Shown: positions 1 to 7,804, counted from the stretch's first letter. The stretch is DNA of 16,218 bases from Bacteroidetes bacterium UBA6661 (GCA_002455375.1 DKKR01000025.1:1006-17223), one strand, 5' to 3'. Numbers and translations are program-made. Notes: generated by a model from the letters alone, not told the origin.

Positions 1-939
1 AAATATACGGATCCGAGTGGGCATTTTCTAAAAGCAGCCTCCTGGCTTTTTTTCTTTTCTTGTACAGCAATGTCAAGCGGTGGCGACTGGAAATTTTCTA
101 GTGATGTTGCCAATACCGTAACCAATGGAATGAGCCAGTTGGGTCAATTTACAATATACAAAAACAATTATTTTAAGATAACAGCAGGATTAGATGTATA
201 TTCAATCGGTGTTTCAGTTAATGCAAGCTACAACCAGGGCGATTGGCAAGCCGCAGCAAGTGTTGGGGTTGGCATTCAGCGCGATATCAGTGCAGGAGTT
301 AATGTTGGTTATCGTTCGGGCAACTGGATGTTTGGTGTTTCTGGAGGTTACTCTTATAATAGCAAAGGCAATGAATGGCAATATGGCTTTGGGGCAACTT
401 ATAACCAAAGCAACAGCAGCTATACCTTAGGCTTTACACACTATGGTGGTGATGATGCTCAGACCAACTGGTATGCTTCATACCAAAATGGTGATTTTTC
501 TTTTAGCATGACCAATGATGCGTTTTTAAATATTGTAAATGGTAATAGTAGTGATAAGTACAGAACAGCAGGGTTTGAACTGGGATATGGAAATTTAAGA
601 CTTGGAGTGAGTTTATATACTAATAATCCTTATGTTGATGGTAAATCCGAAACGAACAATAATTGGACTTCTCATATTTATGGAGATAATCCTAATGGGA
701 CTTATACATATGGGCAAAGAATTTATAGTTCCCTTTATTTTGGAGTAAATGGTGCAGGTACTGTTAGTCGTATAGGCATAGATTCCCCTTGGATTCAGGA
801 TACCATTCAAAATGGGTTACATCAGTCTCGTTTTGCAAGAATATTATGGGGAGGCTCACCGTATTTTCAGATAGATTATACCACTCCTACCGGCTTTTAT
901 AGGTTTAATAAGTTTAACTCTCCTTATTCATTATATTAA
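1..939 (+). CDS. Rhs-family polymorphic toxin, C-terminal part (5' end outside window)
   Basis: The reading frame is open from base 1, so the ATG at 70 is internal. The first codons give KYTDPSGH, the usual end of the Rhs repeat-associated core domain; the rest is the variable tip. Numbered from the ATG at 70, residues 40-150 are short beta-strand-like units built around G-x-W or Y-x-x-G (Trp59, Trp86, Trp103, Trp134). The last 100 residues hold a conserved block, GQRIYSSLYFGVNGAG then DSPWIQD, QNG and HQS, ending in a Tyr/Phe/Asn-rich tail. From memory this resembles the domain annotated as polymorphic toxin type 23 (Ntox23); I could not check this, and the activity is not known to me. Rhs proteins generally deliver such tips to competing cells. 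The lipoprotein gene 15 bp downstream is the likely immunity gene. The second half of the tip is duplicated at 1594-2173. Confidence 0.82.
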   Translation, partial: KYTDPSGHFLKAASWLFFFSCTAMSSGGDWKFSSDVANTVTNGMSQLGQFTIYKNNYFKITAGLDVYSIGVSVNASYNQGDWQAAASVGVGIQRDISAGVNVGYRSGNWMFGVSGGYSYNSKGNEWQYGFGATYNQSNSSYTLGFTHYGGDDAQTNWYASYQNGDFSFSMTNDAFLNIVNGNSSDKYRTAGFELGYGNLRLGVSLYTNNPYVDGKSETNNNWTSHIYGDNPNGTYTYGQRIYSSLYFGVNGAGTVSRIGIDSPWIQDTIQNGLHQSRFARILWGGSPYFQIDYTTPTGFYRFNKFNSPYSLY

Positions 940-1593
940 TCTTAATCTAATATTATGATATATGAAAAACGGATAATTTTGGTAATACTGATTGTAACTA
1001 TTATTAATTTACCAGCTTGCATAAGTAAGCATAAACGTTTTAACTATTTCAAGGAAGTTCCTTTTTCGAAGAATAAATTCCGTATTCGTTATGATGGTAT
1101 TTATTTCATAAAAAGTAGTAATGAATCTTACCCAACAGGATATATTTGTTTTTATTTAGATGGCAGTACTTATGTGCCACCACATGGTGTAGAAAACATG
1201 GCTAATTTGTTTTGGTCGAATCCTAAAGATTACGCAGAATCATTAGAAAAATATTGGAATAAGTTTCCTAATAAAGAGTGGTGGGGAAGTTATAAAATTA
1301 TAAATGATTCAATTTATATACAATATTTTTATAAATTTAATCAGACTACTGTTAAAAGAGATTTGGTTGAATTACGAGGGGTAATTACCAATGATTCCAC
1401 GATAATGTTAGTGGAAAAACAGTGTGGATGGTGCCAGTCCATGTCCCCTACGATATACAATGAAAATGCTGTTAAAAAATTCACTCCTCCTGTTGAATAC
1501 AAATTTTACCCAACTGATTTCAAACCGGATAGCAGCAAAGCATGGTTTTTAAAAAAGAGGTGGTATAAAAAAGGACTGCATGAAAGCAGGAAG
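360..1593 (+). repeat. Direct repeat unit 1: tip second half plus lipoprotein
   Basis: First of two abutting tandem units. Homology to unit 2 begins at base 360 (matching 1594) inside the toxin and ends at the last codons of the lipoprotein. By hand alignment, 360-528 differs from 1594-1762 at 4 of 169 positions and 1498-1592 differs from 2739-2833 at 7 of 95. A third conserved block lies at about 712-800 (matching about 1940-2028). The intervening DNA is strongly diverged. Confidence 0.85.
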
Positions 1594-1596
1594 TAG
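955..1596 (+). CDS. Lipoprotein, probable immunity protein for the Rhs tip (copy 1)
   Basis: A 213-residue protein with a hydrophobic signal segment (residues 7-21) ending in the lipobox LPAC, so Cys22 is the predicted lipidated residue. Residues 23-27 (ISKHK) carry no acidic surface-export signal of the kind known in Bacteroidota, which suggests that it stays on the periplasmic side. The mature part is rich in Tyr, Trp and Phe and ends in a basic tail (KKRWYKKGLHESRK). I recognise no named domain. It starts 15 bp after the toxin stop codon, as an immunity gene would, and it has a diverged paralogue (2184-2843) placed in the same way behind the orphan tip. Shared patterns include DGIYF/NGIYL, WGSYKIINDS/WGIYRLINDS, IQYFY, and EKQCGW/EEKCTW. 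Immunity function is inferred from position and duplication, not from homology. Its last 17 bases overlap the orphan tip gene. Confidence 0.7.
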   Translation: MIYEKRIILVILIVTIINLPACISKHKRFNYFKEVPFSKNKFRIRYDGIYFIKSSNESYPTGYICFYLDGSTYVPPHGVENMANLFWSNPKDYAESLEKYWNKFPNKEWWGSYKIINDSIYIQYFYKFNQTTVKRDLVELRGVITNDSTIMLVEKQCGWCQSMSPTIYNENAVKKFTPPVEYKFYPTDFKPDSSKAWFLKKRWYKKGLHESRK

Positions 1597-2173
1597 CAAA
1601 GGCAATGAATGGCAATATGGCTTTGGGGCAACTTATAACCAAAGCAACAGCAGCTATACCTTGGGCTTTACACACTATGGTGGTTATGATGCTCAGACCA
1701 ACTGGTATGCTTCATACCACAATGGTGATTTTTCTTTTAGTATGACCAATGATGCGTTTTTACCATCATCATGGGGAGGTGGTGATAAATACAGAACTGC
1801 AGCTGCGGAAATTGGCTATGGAGAATTGTCTGTGGGGATGAATGTTTATTCAAACAATCCTGATAAAAGTAATATAGACCAAACTTGGAGAAGTAGAATT
1901 TATGGAAAAAATAGAGGGGGAAATGGAACTTATGCTGATGGGCAACGAATTTATAGTTCCCTATATTTTGGAGTAAATGGTGCAGGTACTGTTAGTCGTA
2001 TAGGTGTTGATTCTCCTTGGATACAGGATGCTTTTCAAAACGGTATTCATCAGTCATGGTGGGCTAATTTAATTCCTGGATGGCATGGATCTCCATATAT
2101 TATAACTGATTATAATACACCATCTAAGTTATATTTGTATTATAGAACGTATAATCCCTTTGGTTTATTTTAA
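1580..2173 (+). CDS. Orphan Rhs toxin tip (no N-terminal delivery part)
   Basis: A 197-residue product that repeats the second half of the tip at 1-939. It begins inside the end of the preceding lipoprotein gene: the ATG at 1580 lies in that gene's HESRK codons, in another frame, and homology to the first tip starts at base 1594, four codons later. Identity is nearly complete to the codons for SMTNDAFL, then drops, and rises again at GQRIYSSLYFGVNGAG and at DSPWIQD, QNG and HQS. The extreme C-terminus differs (YNPFGLF against NSPYSLY). It has no signal peptide, Rhs repeats or other delivery domain, so it is probably silent for secretion. It may instead act as a reserve tip that can be recombined onto the Rhs gene, as described for orphan CdiA-CT and Rhs-CT cassettes in Proteobacteria. 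Whether it is translated is uncertain; the overlapping start would allow coupling to the upstream gene. Confidence 0.65.
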   Translation: MKAGSSKGNEWQYGFGATYNQSNSSYTLGFTHYGGYDAQTNWYASYHNGDFSFSMTNDAFLPSSWGGGDKYRTAAAEIGYGELSVGMNVYSNNPDKSNIDQTWRSRIYGKNRGGNGTYADGQRIYSSLYFGVNGAGTVSRIGVDSPWIQDAFQNGIHQSWWANLIPGWHGSPYIITDYNTPSKLYLYYRTYNPFGLF

Positions 2174-2833
2174 ATAAAATAATATGATGAAATTTCAAAT
2201 TGTTTTATATGTATTGATATTTTTGATGCTGTCAAGTTGTTATAACGTACATAAATATTTTTACATTTATAAAACGCCATTGACCATTAAACAGCAAAAA
2301 CAGGATATAAAAACGAATGGCATCTATTTAATAAGCGAAAGTAACAACGACCATTCGCCTATTTTTATGTTTCTTTATAATAACGGACAGGTATTAATCT
2401 CAAATTATACACACATTGAAAATTATGAGCTAGTTTGGAGTGAAGAATCTTCCGTTTTTCAGGAATTAAAAGAAGATTACAACATAAAAAGTATAGTAAG
2501 AGATAAATGGGGAATTTATCGCCTAATCAACGATAGTTTGATTATTCAATATTTCTATAATAACGGTACACATCAAACTGGATTAATGAATAGAAATACA
2601 ATTGATTTGTATGGAAGGATTGGGAGTGCAAATAATTTGATTATTTCAGAAGAAAAATGCACTTGGTGGAATAGGTTATATAATTCAAACAGGTATAATG
2701 TTAATGATTCTATTCTTATTTATAAAACACCTGCATTCTACAAATTTTACCCAACCGATTTCAAACCCGACAGCAGTCAAGCATGGTTTTTAAAAAAGAG
2801 GTGGTATAAAAAAGGATTGCATGAGAGCAGGAA
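1594..2833 (+). repeat. Direct repeat unit 2: orphan tip plus lipoprotein
   Basis: Second tandem unit, 1240 bp against 1234 bp for unit 1. It starts exactly at the TAG stop of the first lipoprotein: that stop is formed by the junction, because the matching bases in the toxin are the end of an Asn codon plus AGC. Homology ends just before the second lipoprotein's stop, where unit 2 reads on as GGAAAATAAAATAA. The unit therefore probably arose by tandem duplication, followed by divergence or replacement of the interior. Confidence 0.85.
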
Positions 2834-2843
2834 AATAAAATAA
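2184..2843 (+). CDS. Lipoprotein, probable immunity protein for the orphan tip (copy 2)
   Basis: A 219-residue protein whose signal segment ends in the lipobox LSSC, giving Cys19 as the lipid-modified residue (Cys18 if translation starts at the second of the two adjacent Met codons). No acidic export signal follows the Cys. It is the paralogue of the lipoprotein at 955-1596. The centre is weakly conserved (NGIYLIS, WGIYRLINDSLIIQYFY, EEKCTWW), while the last 30 or so residues are almost identical (FYPTDFKPDSS, then AWFLKKRWYKKGLHESRK, with an extra IK). It starts 10 bp after the orphan tip stop codon. Divergence in the middle is what would be expected if each lipoprotein neutralises its own tip, but this is inference. 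It could also be a lipoprotein carried along for another reason. Confidence 0.68.
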   Translation: MMKFQIVLYVLIFLMLSSCYNVHKYFYIYKTPLTIKQQKQDIKTNGIYLISESNNDHSPIFMFLYNNGQVLISNYTHIENYELVWSEESSVFQELKEDYNIKSIVRDKWGIYRLINDSLIIQYFYNNGTHQTGLMNRNTIDLYGRIGSANNLIISEEKCTWWNRLYNSNRYNVNDSILIYKTPAFYKFYPTDFKPDSSQAWFLKKRWYKKGLHESRKIK

Positions 2844-2862
2844 AGCATTAAATTAATGTAAT

Positions 2863-4224
2863 ATGAAACAAAACATTACAATTTTTTTTATATTCATTGC
2901 ACTCTGTTCAAATGCGCAAAAGGAATATAACAATTGGTTGTTTGGCGAATACTGTTATTTGTCATTTAACATCGGTAGTCCGGTTTTTATGCCGGGATGT
3001 GCAATAAGCTCACTTACCCAGGAAGGATGTTCTTCAATAAGTGATAGTGCCGGAACACTACTTTTTTATGCCGATGGCGAACATGTTTTTAACAGAATAC
3101 ATCATGCCATGCCCAATGGTGTTGGATTAAACAGTAGTGCTTCTGCCACACAAGCTGCGCTGATTCTAAAAAAACCACTAAGCACAACAGAATATTATGT
3201 TTTTACAACAGAAAGAGGTTTAGATTCATCAAATGGTTTGTGGTATTCTGTTGTTGACATTACACTTGATGGTGGCTTGGGTGATGTTACAGTTAAAAAT
3301 TTTCTATTGGATACTGCAATGTCAGAAAAACAAAGTGCAATCCGCCATTCAAATGGTCAGGATTACTGGCTAATAGCACATAAAAAACTTGAAAATAAGT
3401 TTTTAAGTTTCAGGGTTACGCCATCAGGAGTCGTTCTAACACCTGTTGTAAGTACTACAGGTGTAACACCCAATGGCAATATGGGTTGTGGCACAATGAA
3501 ATCAAATGTAGCCGGTAACAAGTTGAGCGTAGTATATTATGATGATTGTGTTCAAACCTATTCTTTTGATAACTCAACAGGAATTGTTTCGTTTGATCCT
3601 GCAAACGATATTTTATATTATAGTTCATGGTTGTATTCAAGCGCCTTTTCCCCATCCGGGCAATATCTTTATGTTTCATATTATCATCCCGGTATTCTTT
3701 ATCAGTTTGATATGACACAGAATACTTTACCTCCGGTTGTAGTTGGCCAGACACCAATGTATATGTGCGATTTAGCTTTAGCTCCTGATAACAAAATTTA
3801 TGTTGTTGAATTATGGAGCACCTATTTAGGTGCAATCAATTATCCCGATGCTCAGGGGCCGATGTGTGGCTATGATACCAATGCTGTTTCTTTAGATAGT
3901 AATTATATTTCTGTCGGGTTGCCTAACTTCCCAAACGATTTGAATTTTTTGACTTCAACCAAGGAAGTAGAAAAAGATAACTTACACGTATCTCCAAATC
4001 CTGTAACCAATACTTTAAGAATTAATTTTCCTGAAGCCGAAGGAGAAGTGTTGCTGACAGTAACAGATATTTATGGAAAGCTAAACGAACAAGTTAAATT
4101 TAAAAGGCTTAATTATCAACTTGACTGGAGTCAAAAATCAGAAGGATTGTACTTTTTAAAATTGCAAAGTGGTAATAAAATTCGTGTAATAAAGGTACTC
4201 AAACAAAACTCATATCATGAATGA
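2863..4224 (+). CDS. Secreted beta-propeller-like protein with T9SS type A sorting domain
   Basis: A 453-residue protein with an N-terminal signal peptide ending near SNAQ. Residues 20-110 (NNWLFGEYCYLSFN, GCSSISDSAGTLLFYADG, then the NRIHHAMPNG region) match a family common in Bacteroidota in which WD40/propeller-like repeats follow; repeat-like strands such as SPSGQYLYVSYY and APDNKIYVVE are visible up to about residue 365. Residues 376-453 are a T9SS type A tail: SPNPVTNTLRINF, a TDIYGK turn, SEGLYFLKL and a basic end. Such tails direct export across the outer membrane and often attachment to the cell surface. The true role is unknown. It follows the orphan toxin cassette by 19 bp in the same direction and may be co-transcribed, but it shows no relation to the toxin system. 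Confidence 0.85.
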   Translation: MKQNITIFFIFIALCSNAQKEYNNWLFGEYCYLSFNIGSPVFMPGCAISSLTQEGCSSISDSAGTLLFYADGEHVFNRIHHAMPNGVGLNSSASATQAALILKKPLSTTEYYVFTTERGLDSSNGLWYSVVDITLDGGLGDVTVKNFLLDTAMSEKQSAIRHSNGQDYWLIAHKKLENKFLSFRVTPSGVVLTPVVSTTGVTPNGNMGCGTMKSNVAGNKLSVVYYDDCVQTYSFDNSTGIVSFDPANDILYYSSWLYSSAFSPSGQYLYVSYYHPGILYQFDMTQNTLPPVVVGQTPMYMCDLALAPDNKIYVVELWSTYLGAINYPDAQGPMCGYDTNAVSLDSNYISVGLPNFPNDLNFLTSTKEVEKDNLHVSPNPVTNTLRINFPEAEGEVLLTVTDIYGKLNEQVKFKRLNYQLDWSQKSEGLYFLKLQSGNKIRVIKVLKQNSYHE

Positions 4225-4327
4225 TGCAACTATACAACTGTCATGATACAAATTGAAAATGCAGAACGTTTCTAATTACCTCCAATTACATCAGTTGCGA
4301 GAGCAACCTAACCGGAGTAAGGTGAGT

Positions 4328-4389
4328 TAACCCCCACTCATCCTCGTCTGACGGGTAGCGTTGTGTGCAACATTAACTTTGGTGGGTTA
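4328..4389. other. Possible folded non-coding segment
   Basis: This part of the 293-bp gap between convergent genes looks richer in G+C than its surroundings. TAACCCCCAC (4328-4337) can pair imperfectly with GGTGGGTTA (4381-4389), with a small hairpin GTTG-TGTG-CAAC inside. Another hairpin, GTTGC-GAGA-GCAAC, lies at 4294-4307. No open frame or family is recognised. It could be a worn repeat or mobile-element scar. Confidence 0.25.
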
Positions 4390-4460
4390 GAAGGGAGTTT
4401 TTTATGATGGGGATTGTAATTTAAAGAATATTGATGCCGGCAGATTTAAAATTTTGTCAG

Positions 4461-4496
4461 AAAAAAAAGGTGAGTAAAAATTGCTACTCACCTTTT
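4461..4496 (-). terminator. Rho-independent terminator between convergent genes
   Basis: A perfect 12-bp stem (4465-4476 with 4485-4496, AAAAGGTGAGTA) and an 8-nt loop. Read on the minus strand it is followed by a run of eight T (4461-4468, partly in the stem), so it best serves the S9 peptidase gene that ends at 4518. With only a short T tract on the plus strand it may also slow transcripts from the 2863-4224 gene. Confidence 0.8.
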
Positions 4497-4517
4497 AAAA
4501 TTTACTATATTAGTTTT

Positions 4518-6563
4518 TTATTTCAGGTATTTATCCAACCAATCGAAAAAAACACGCTGCCACATCACGCTGTTTTGAGGTTTGTTTACCCAGTGCCCCT
4601 CGTCAGGAAAATATAAAAATCGTGCAGGAATATTTTGTAGTCGCGCACCTGAAAATGCTTCCATACCCTGGCTCAAAGGCACTCTGAAATCTTTTTCGTT
4701 ATGAATGACTAAAATTGGTGTATCCCAGTTCTGCACAAAGTCAACAGGCGAAAACTGTGTGTATGATTTTGGTTTTGGTGATTGCCAGAATGGTCCTCCC
4801 AGATCAAAATCAGGAAACCATGTTTCTTCTGTTGTACCATACATGCTCTCCAGATTATAAACACCGCAATGCGAAATAAAAGTTTTAAAGCGTTTTTGAT
4901 GATGTCCGGCAAGCCAGTAAACACTGTAGCCGCCAAAGCTGGCACCCACAGCACCCAACTTGTCTTTATTTATAAAAGGCTCTTTGCTTACTTCGTCAAT
5001 GGCAGACAGGTAGTCGCGCATACACTGCCCACCCCAGTCACCGGATATTTCGCGGTTCCATGCTGTACCGAATGATGGTAGCCCTCTTCGGTTTGGTGCT
5101 ACCACAATATAGCCATTGGCAGCCATCAACTGAAAATTCCAACGATAACTAAAAAACTGTGAAACGGTACTTTGTGGCCCACCCTGACAGTAAAGCAAAG
5201 TTGGATATTTTTTTGATGCATCAAAATCGGGAGGATAAATTACCCAGGTCAGAATTTCTTTTCCGTCAGTGGCTTTTATCATTCGTTTTTCTACCTTACC
5301 CATCTTTACAGTACTCAACACATTTTTATTGGTGTATGTAATTTGTTTTGAAGTTCCTGTCTTTACATCAACACGAAATATTTCAGTTGGTGCAGAAATA
5401 GACATCATGGTTGCAATAATTGTTGGGTCGCTCTTATTGTCTGAAACAGAAAACGAAGTGTAATCACCAATGTCAGAAGTTATTTGTCTGATAGGAGGGT
5501 AGCTGCGTAAACGACCATCATACACCCACAGCTGATCTGTTGCATTGATACCACTGATAAAATAAATTCTATGTCCATCCGGTGCCCATTTTGCTCCGTC
5601 AACCGTATAGTCAAATCCGGCAGTGGCCTCCATCGTTTTTTTAGTTGCAAAATCATAGATCATGATTCTGTTGCGATCGGCTTCATACGTTGGTGTTTGC
5701 ATGCTAAGCCACATCATTCTGCTGCCATCAGGCGAAAATGCAGGCGACTTATCATAACCTTCATTTGACGCAGAAATATTTTCTGTTTTTCCTGTAGCTA
5801 CATCATAAAGATAAATGTCAGAGTTTGTGCTTACGGCATAATCTTTTCCTGCCAATTTTTTGCATGTGTAGGCAATCTTATTTCCGTCTGCACTCCAGGC
5901 AATCTGTTCACCACCGTCATTAGGTTTCATAGGAGTATCAAAGCGTTCGCCTTTTTGTATGTCTTTCAGTTCACCAACTGCATCATTTTCAAAATCGGCA
6001 ATAAATACGTGCGAGTAAGAACCATCTTCCCATTCTGTCCAGTGGCGATACATCAAATCATCATAAATTTTTCCGGTGGCTTTGGGTAAATCGGGATAAA
6101 GATCCTGAGTAGTTTTATCAACCTTTACTTCTTTAGCCATCCATATTCTGTTTCCTGCTTTTGAAATACCAAAACACGAAATATCGTCAGCAGTTGTAGT
6201 GATTTGTTTTTCTCCTGTGCCATCAGCATTGATACACCACAAGTTATTTGCACCACCTTTATCGTTTAGGAAATATATTTTTTTGCTGTCTGCACTCCAT
6301 GCCGGTGATGATTCGTTGTCAGCACTGCCAGCAATAAGCTTAGGCTCACCACCTGTAACAGCAACAGTGTACATATCCGTATTGCCGTTGTTTCCCGACA
6401 GATTAAAATTTCTGACAGTGTAAACAACAGTTTTGCCGTCAGGTGAAAGAACAGCATCACCCACACGACCTAATTTCCAAAGTAGCTCCGGAGTAAGTTT
6501 GTTTTGTGCAAACCCTGCTGATGCTAAAGTCAGAAAGCCTGCTAACAAGATTGATTTTCTCAT
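4518..6563 (-). CDS. Secreted S9-family (prolyl oligopeptidase-type) serine peptidase
   Basis: A 681-residue protein with a signal peptide (hydrophobic residues 5-17, cleavage near FAQ), so it acts in the periplasm or outside the cell. Residues of about 25-400 are a TolB/WD40-like propeller with repeated motifs such as LSPDGKTVVYT, WSADSKKIYF, WSADGNKIAYT, FSPDGSRMMW and WAPDGHRIYF. The C-terminal alpha/beta hydrolase domain has the nucleophile in GASFGG (Ser542), Asp625 in NEKDFRVP and His657 in DEGHW, a complete triad. The family includes dipeptidyl- and acylaminoacyl-peptidases that cut small peptides, often after Pro. The exact specificity cannot be read here. It lies 54 bp downstream of kdsB on the same strand, probably in one transcript, and ends at a strong terminator. 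The length is normal for the family. Confidence 0.93.
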   Translation of the reverse strand: MRKSILLAGFLTLASAGFAQNKLTPELLWKLGRVGDAVLSPDGKTVVYTVRNFNLSGNNGNTDMYTVAVTGGEPKLIAGSADNESSPAWSADSKKIYFLNDKGGANNLWCINADGTGEKQITTTADDISCFGISKAGNRIWMAKEVKVDKTTQDLYPDLPKATGKIYDDLMYRHWTEWEDGSYSHVFIADFENDAVGELKDIQKGERFDTPMKPNDGGEQIAWSADGNKIAYTCKKLAGKDYAVSTNSDIYLYDVATGKTENISASNEGYDKSPAFSPDGSRMMWLSMQTPTYEADRNRIMIYDFATKKTMEATAGFDYTVDGAKWAPDGHRIYFISGINATDQLWVYDGRLRSYPPIRQITSDIGDYTSFSVSDNKSDPTIIATMMSISAPTEIFRVDVKTGTSKQITYTNKNVLSTVKMGKVEKRMIKATDGKEILTWVIYPPDFDASKKYPTLLYCQGGPQSTVSQFFSYRWNFQLMAANGYIVVAPNRRGLPSFGTAWNREISGDWGGQCMRDYLSAIDEVSKEPFINKDKLGAVGASFGGYSVYWLAGHHQKRFKTFISHCGVYNLESMYGTTEETWFPDFDLGGPFWQSPKPKSYTQFSPVDFVQNWDTPILVIHNEKDFRVPLSQGMEAFSGARLQNIPARFLYFPDEGHWVNKPQNSVMWQRVFFDWLDKYLK

Positions 6564-6617
6564 TGTATTATATGATTATAAATTTCAGTGTACTAAAATA
6601 GCGTATTGAAAAAACAT

Positions 6618-7373
6618 TCAGTTTGTTTTTCTTTCAAGATAATTTTCTGCTTTAATCAAATCGGCAGGAGTGTCCACAGCAATAGTTTCTGTATCAGTAA
6701 TTATTGTTCTTATTGTATATCCGTTCTGTAACCAGCGAAGTTGTTCAAGTTGTTCTGCTTCTTCCAGCACTGATACAGGTAAAGTTGCAATTTTTTTTAT
6801 AATGGATGTGCGATAAGCATACATGCCCAGATGTTTGTATGCCGTGTCACAAATTTTTTTCTCATCCTTTTCTTTTCTAAAAAAAGGTATTGGCCAGCGA
6901 CTAAAATAAAGGGCATTACCATTTTCGGCAATTACAACTTTTACTACATCAGGGCTTTCATATTCCTGCATACCTGAAACAGGTTTTATCATGGTGGCAA
7001 TATCAATACTGTTGTCGCTGAAAACTTCTGCAAGTTGATTTATTTGTTTAGGCTGAATAAAAGGTTCATCACCCTGTATATTTACAATGACATCAAATGT
7101 TGTTGTCAGCCTACTGACAACTTCGGCAATGCGGTCAGTGCCGGATGCATGATCTTGTCTTGTCATCATCACCTCTGCACCAAACTGTCTGGCATGATTG
7201 GCAATATCATCATGGTCTGTAGCAATGATAATCTGATTAACAGCAGTTGCTTTTTTTGCTTGTTCATACACACGCTGCAACATGGTTTTGCTTTTTATCA
7301 ATGCAAGTGGCTTACCCGGAAAACGGGTAGATGCAAAACGTACAGGAATAACTGCCAAAACTTTCAATGTCAT
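6618..7373 (-). CDS. kdsB: 3-deoxy-manno-octulosonate cytidylyltransferase (CMP-KDO synthetase)
   Basis: A 251-residue cytosolic enzyme that activates KDO with CTP to CMP-KDO, the donor for the inner core of lipopolysaccharide. The nucleotide-binding N-terminus VIPVRFASTRFPGKPL (residues 8-23), the motif IIATDHDDI (48-56), SGTDRIAEV (77-85) and the catalytic NIQGDEPF (98-105) are all present. So is the C-terminal VDTPADL (Asp234), which takes part in metal binding in the family. Length is typical. Its ATG overlaps the stop of the upstream secreted-protein gene by 4 bp (ATGA), a sign of translational coupling. The link to that gene's function is unclear. Confidence 0.96.
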   Translation of the reverse strand: MTLKVLAVIPVRFASTRFPGKPLALIKSKTMLQRVYEQAKKATAVNQIIIATDHDDIANHARQFGAEVMMTRQDHASGTDRIAEVVSRLTTTFDVIVNIQGDEPFIQPKQINQLAEVFSDNSIDIATMIKPVSGMQEYESPDVVKVVIAENGNALYFSRWPIPFFRKEKDEKKICDTAYKHLGMYAYRTSIIKKIATLPVSVLEEAEQLEQLRWLQNGYTIRTIITDTETIAVDTPADLIKAENYLERKTN

Positions 7374-7804
7374 TGTTGCTGGGTTTGTGAAGCAAGAAAT
7401 GCAATACAGTAAGCAAAAAACTGTAATTGTGGTTGCTGGTTTTCAGAATCGTCTAACAGGCTGTCATTAAATTTCCGCCATAATGCAGCATCGGCATCAT
7501 CTGTAGGAATGCAATAATATTGAGGAGTATTTCGCAGTTTGGTATAAATCATAATAATGGCGCAAGGTTTGTTTTCACCTTTACGATAAACACCTTTAAA
7601 TTCTACCTGTCTGTTTTCTTCAACAACGGGTTTAAAATCACGTAACGTATAACCTTCTTTTACCGGCAGCTTGTTATTGAGTTGTATTTTATATCCAACA
7701 GAGCCATATAAATATTCGGCTTCTGTAGTTGGGTTTATTTTTTGTGATAATGCCTGAATACTTATAAAAGTAAACAAGGCAATAAAATAGTATGTATTTT
7801 TCAT
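7370..7804 (-). CDS. Small secreted protein of unknown function
   Basis: A 144-residue protein when started at the ATG at 7804; a GTG lies one codon further upstream but is less likely. The N-terminus is a signal peptide (hydrophobic residues about 6-18, cleavage near ALSQ). The mature part contains YLYGSVGYKIQLNN, LRDFKPVVEENR and CAIIMIYTKLRNTPQYYCIP, and ends in a Gln-rich tail. I recognise no domain. Its stop codon overlaps the start of kdsB by 4 bp, so it heads the operon with kdsB and the S9 peptidase. A predicted terminator hairpin 55 bp upstream of its start could limit read-through into it. Confidence 0.7.
   Translation of the reverse strand: MKNTYYFIALFTFISIQALSQKINPTTEAEYLYGSVGYKIQLNNKLPVKEGYTLRDFKPVVEENRQVEFKGVYRKGENKPCAIIMIYTKLRNTPQYYCIPTDDADAALWRKFNDSLLDDSENQQPQLQFFAYCIAFLASQTQQQ

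Noticed and set aside
3455..3835. 126-codon minus-strand open frame
   Set aside because: It lies fully inside the 2863-4224 gene, which has a signal peptide and a T9SS tail; the antisense product has no recognisable features.
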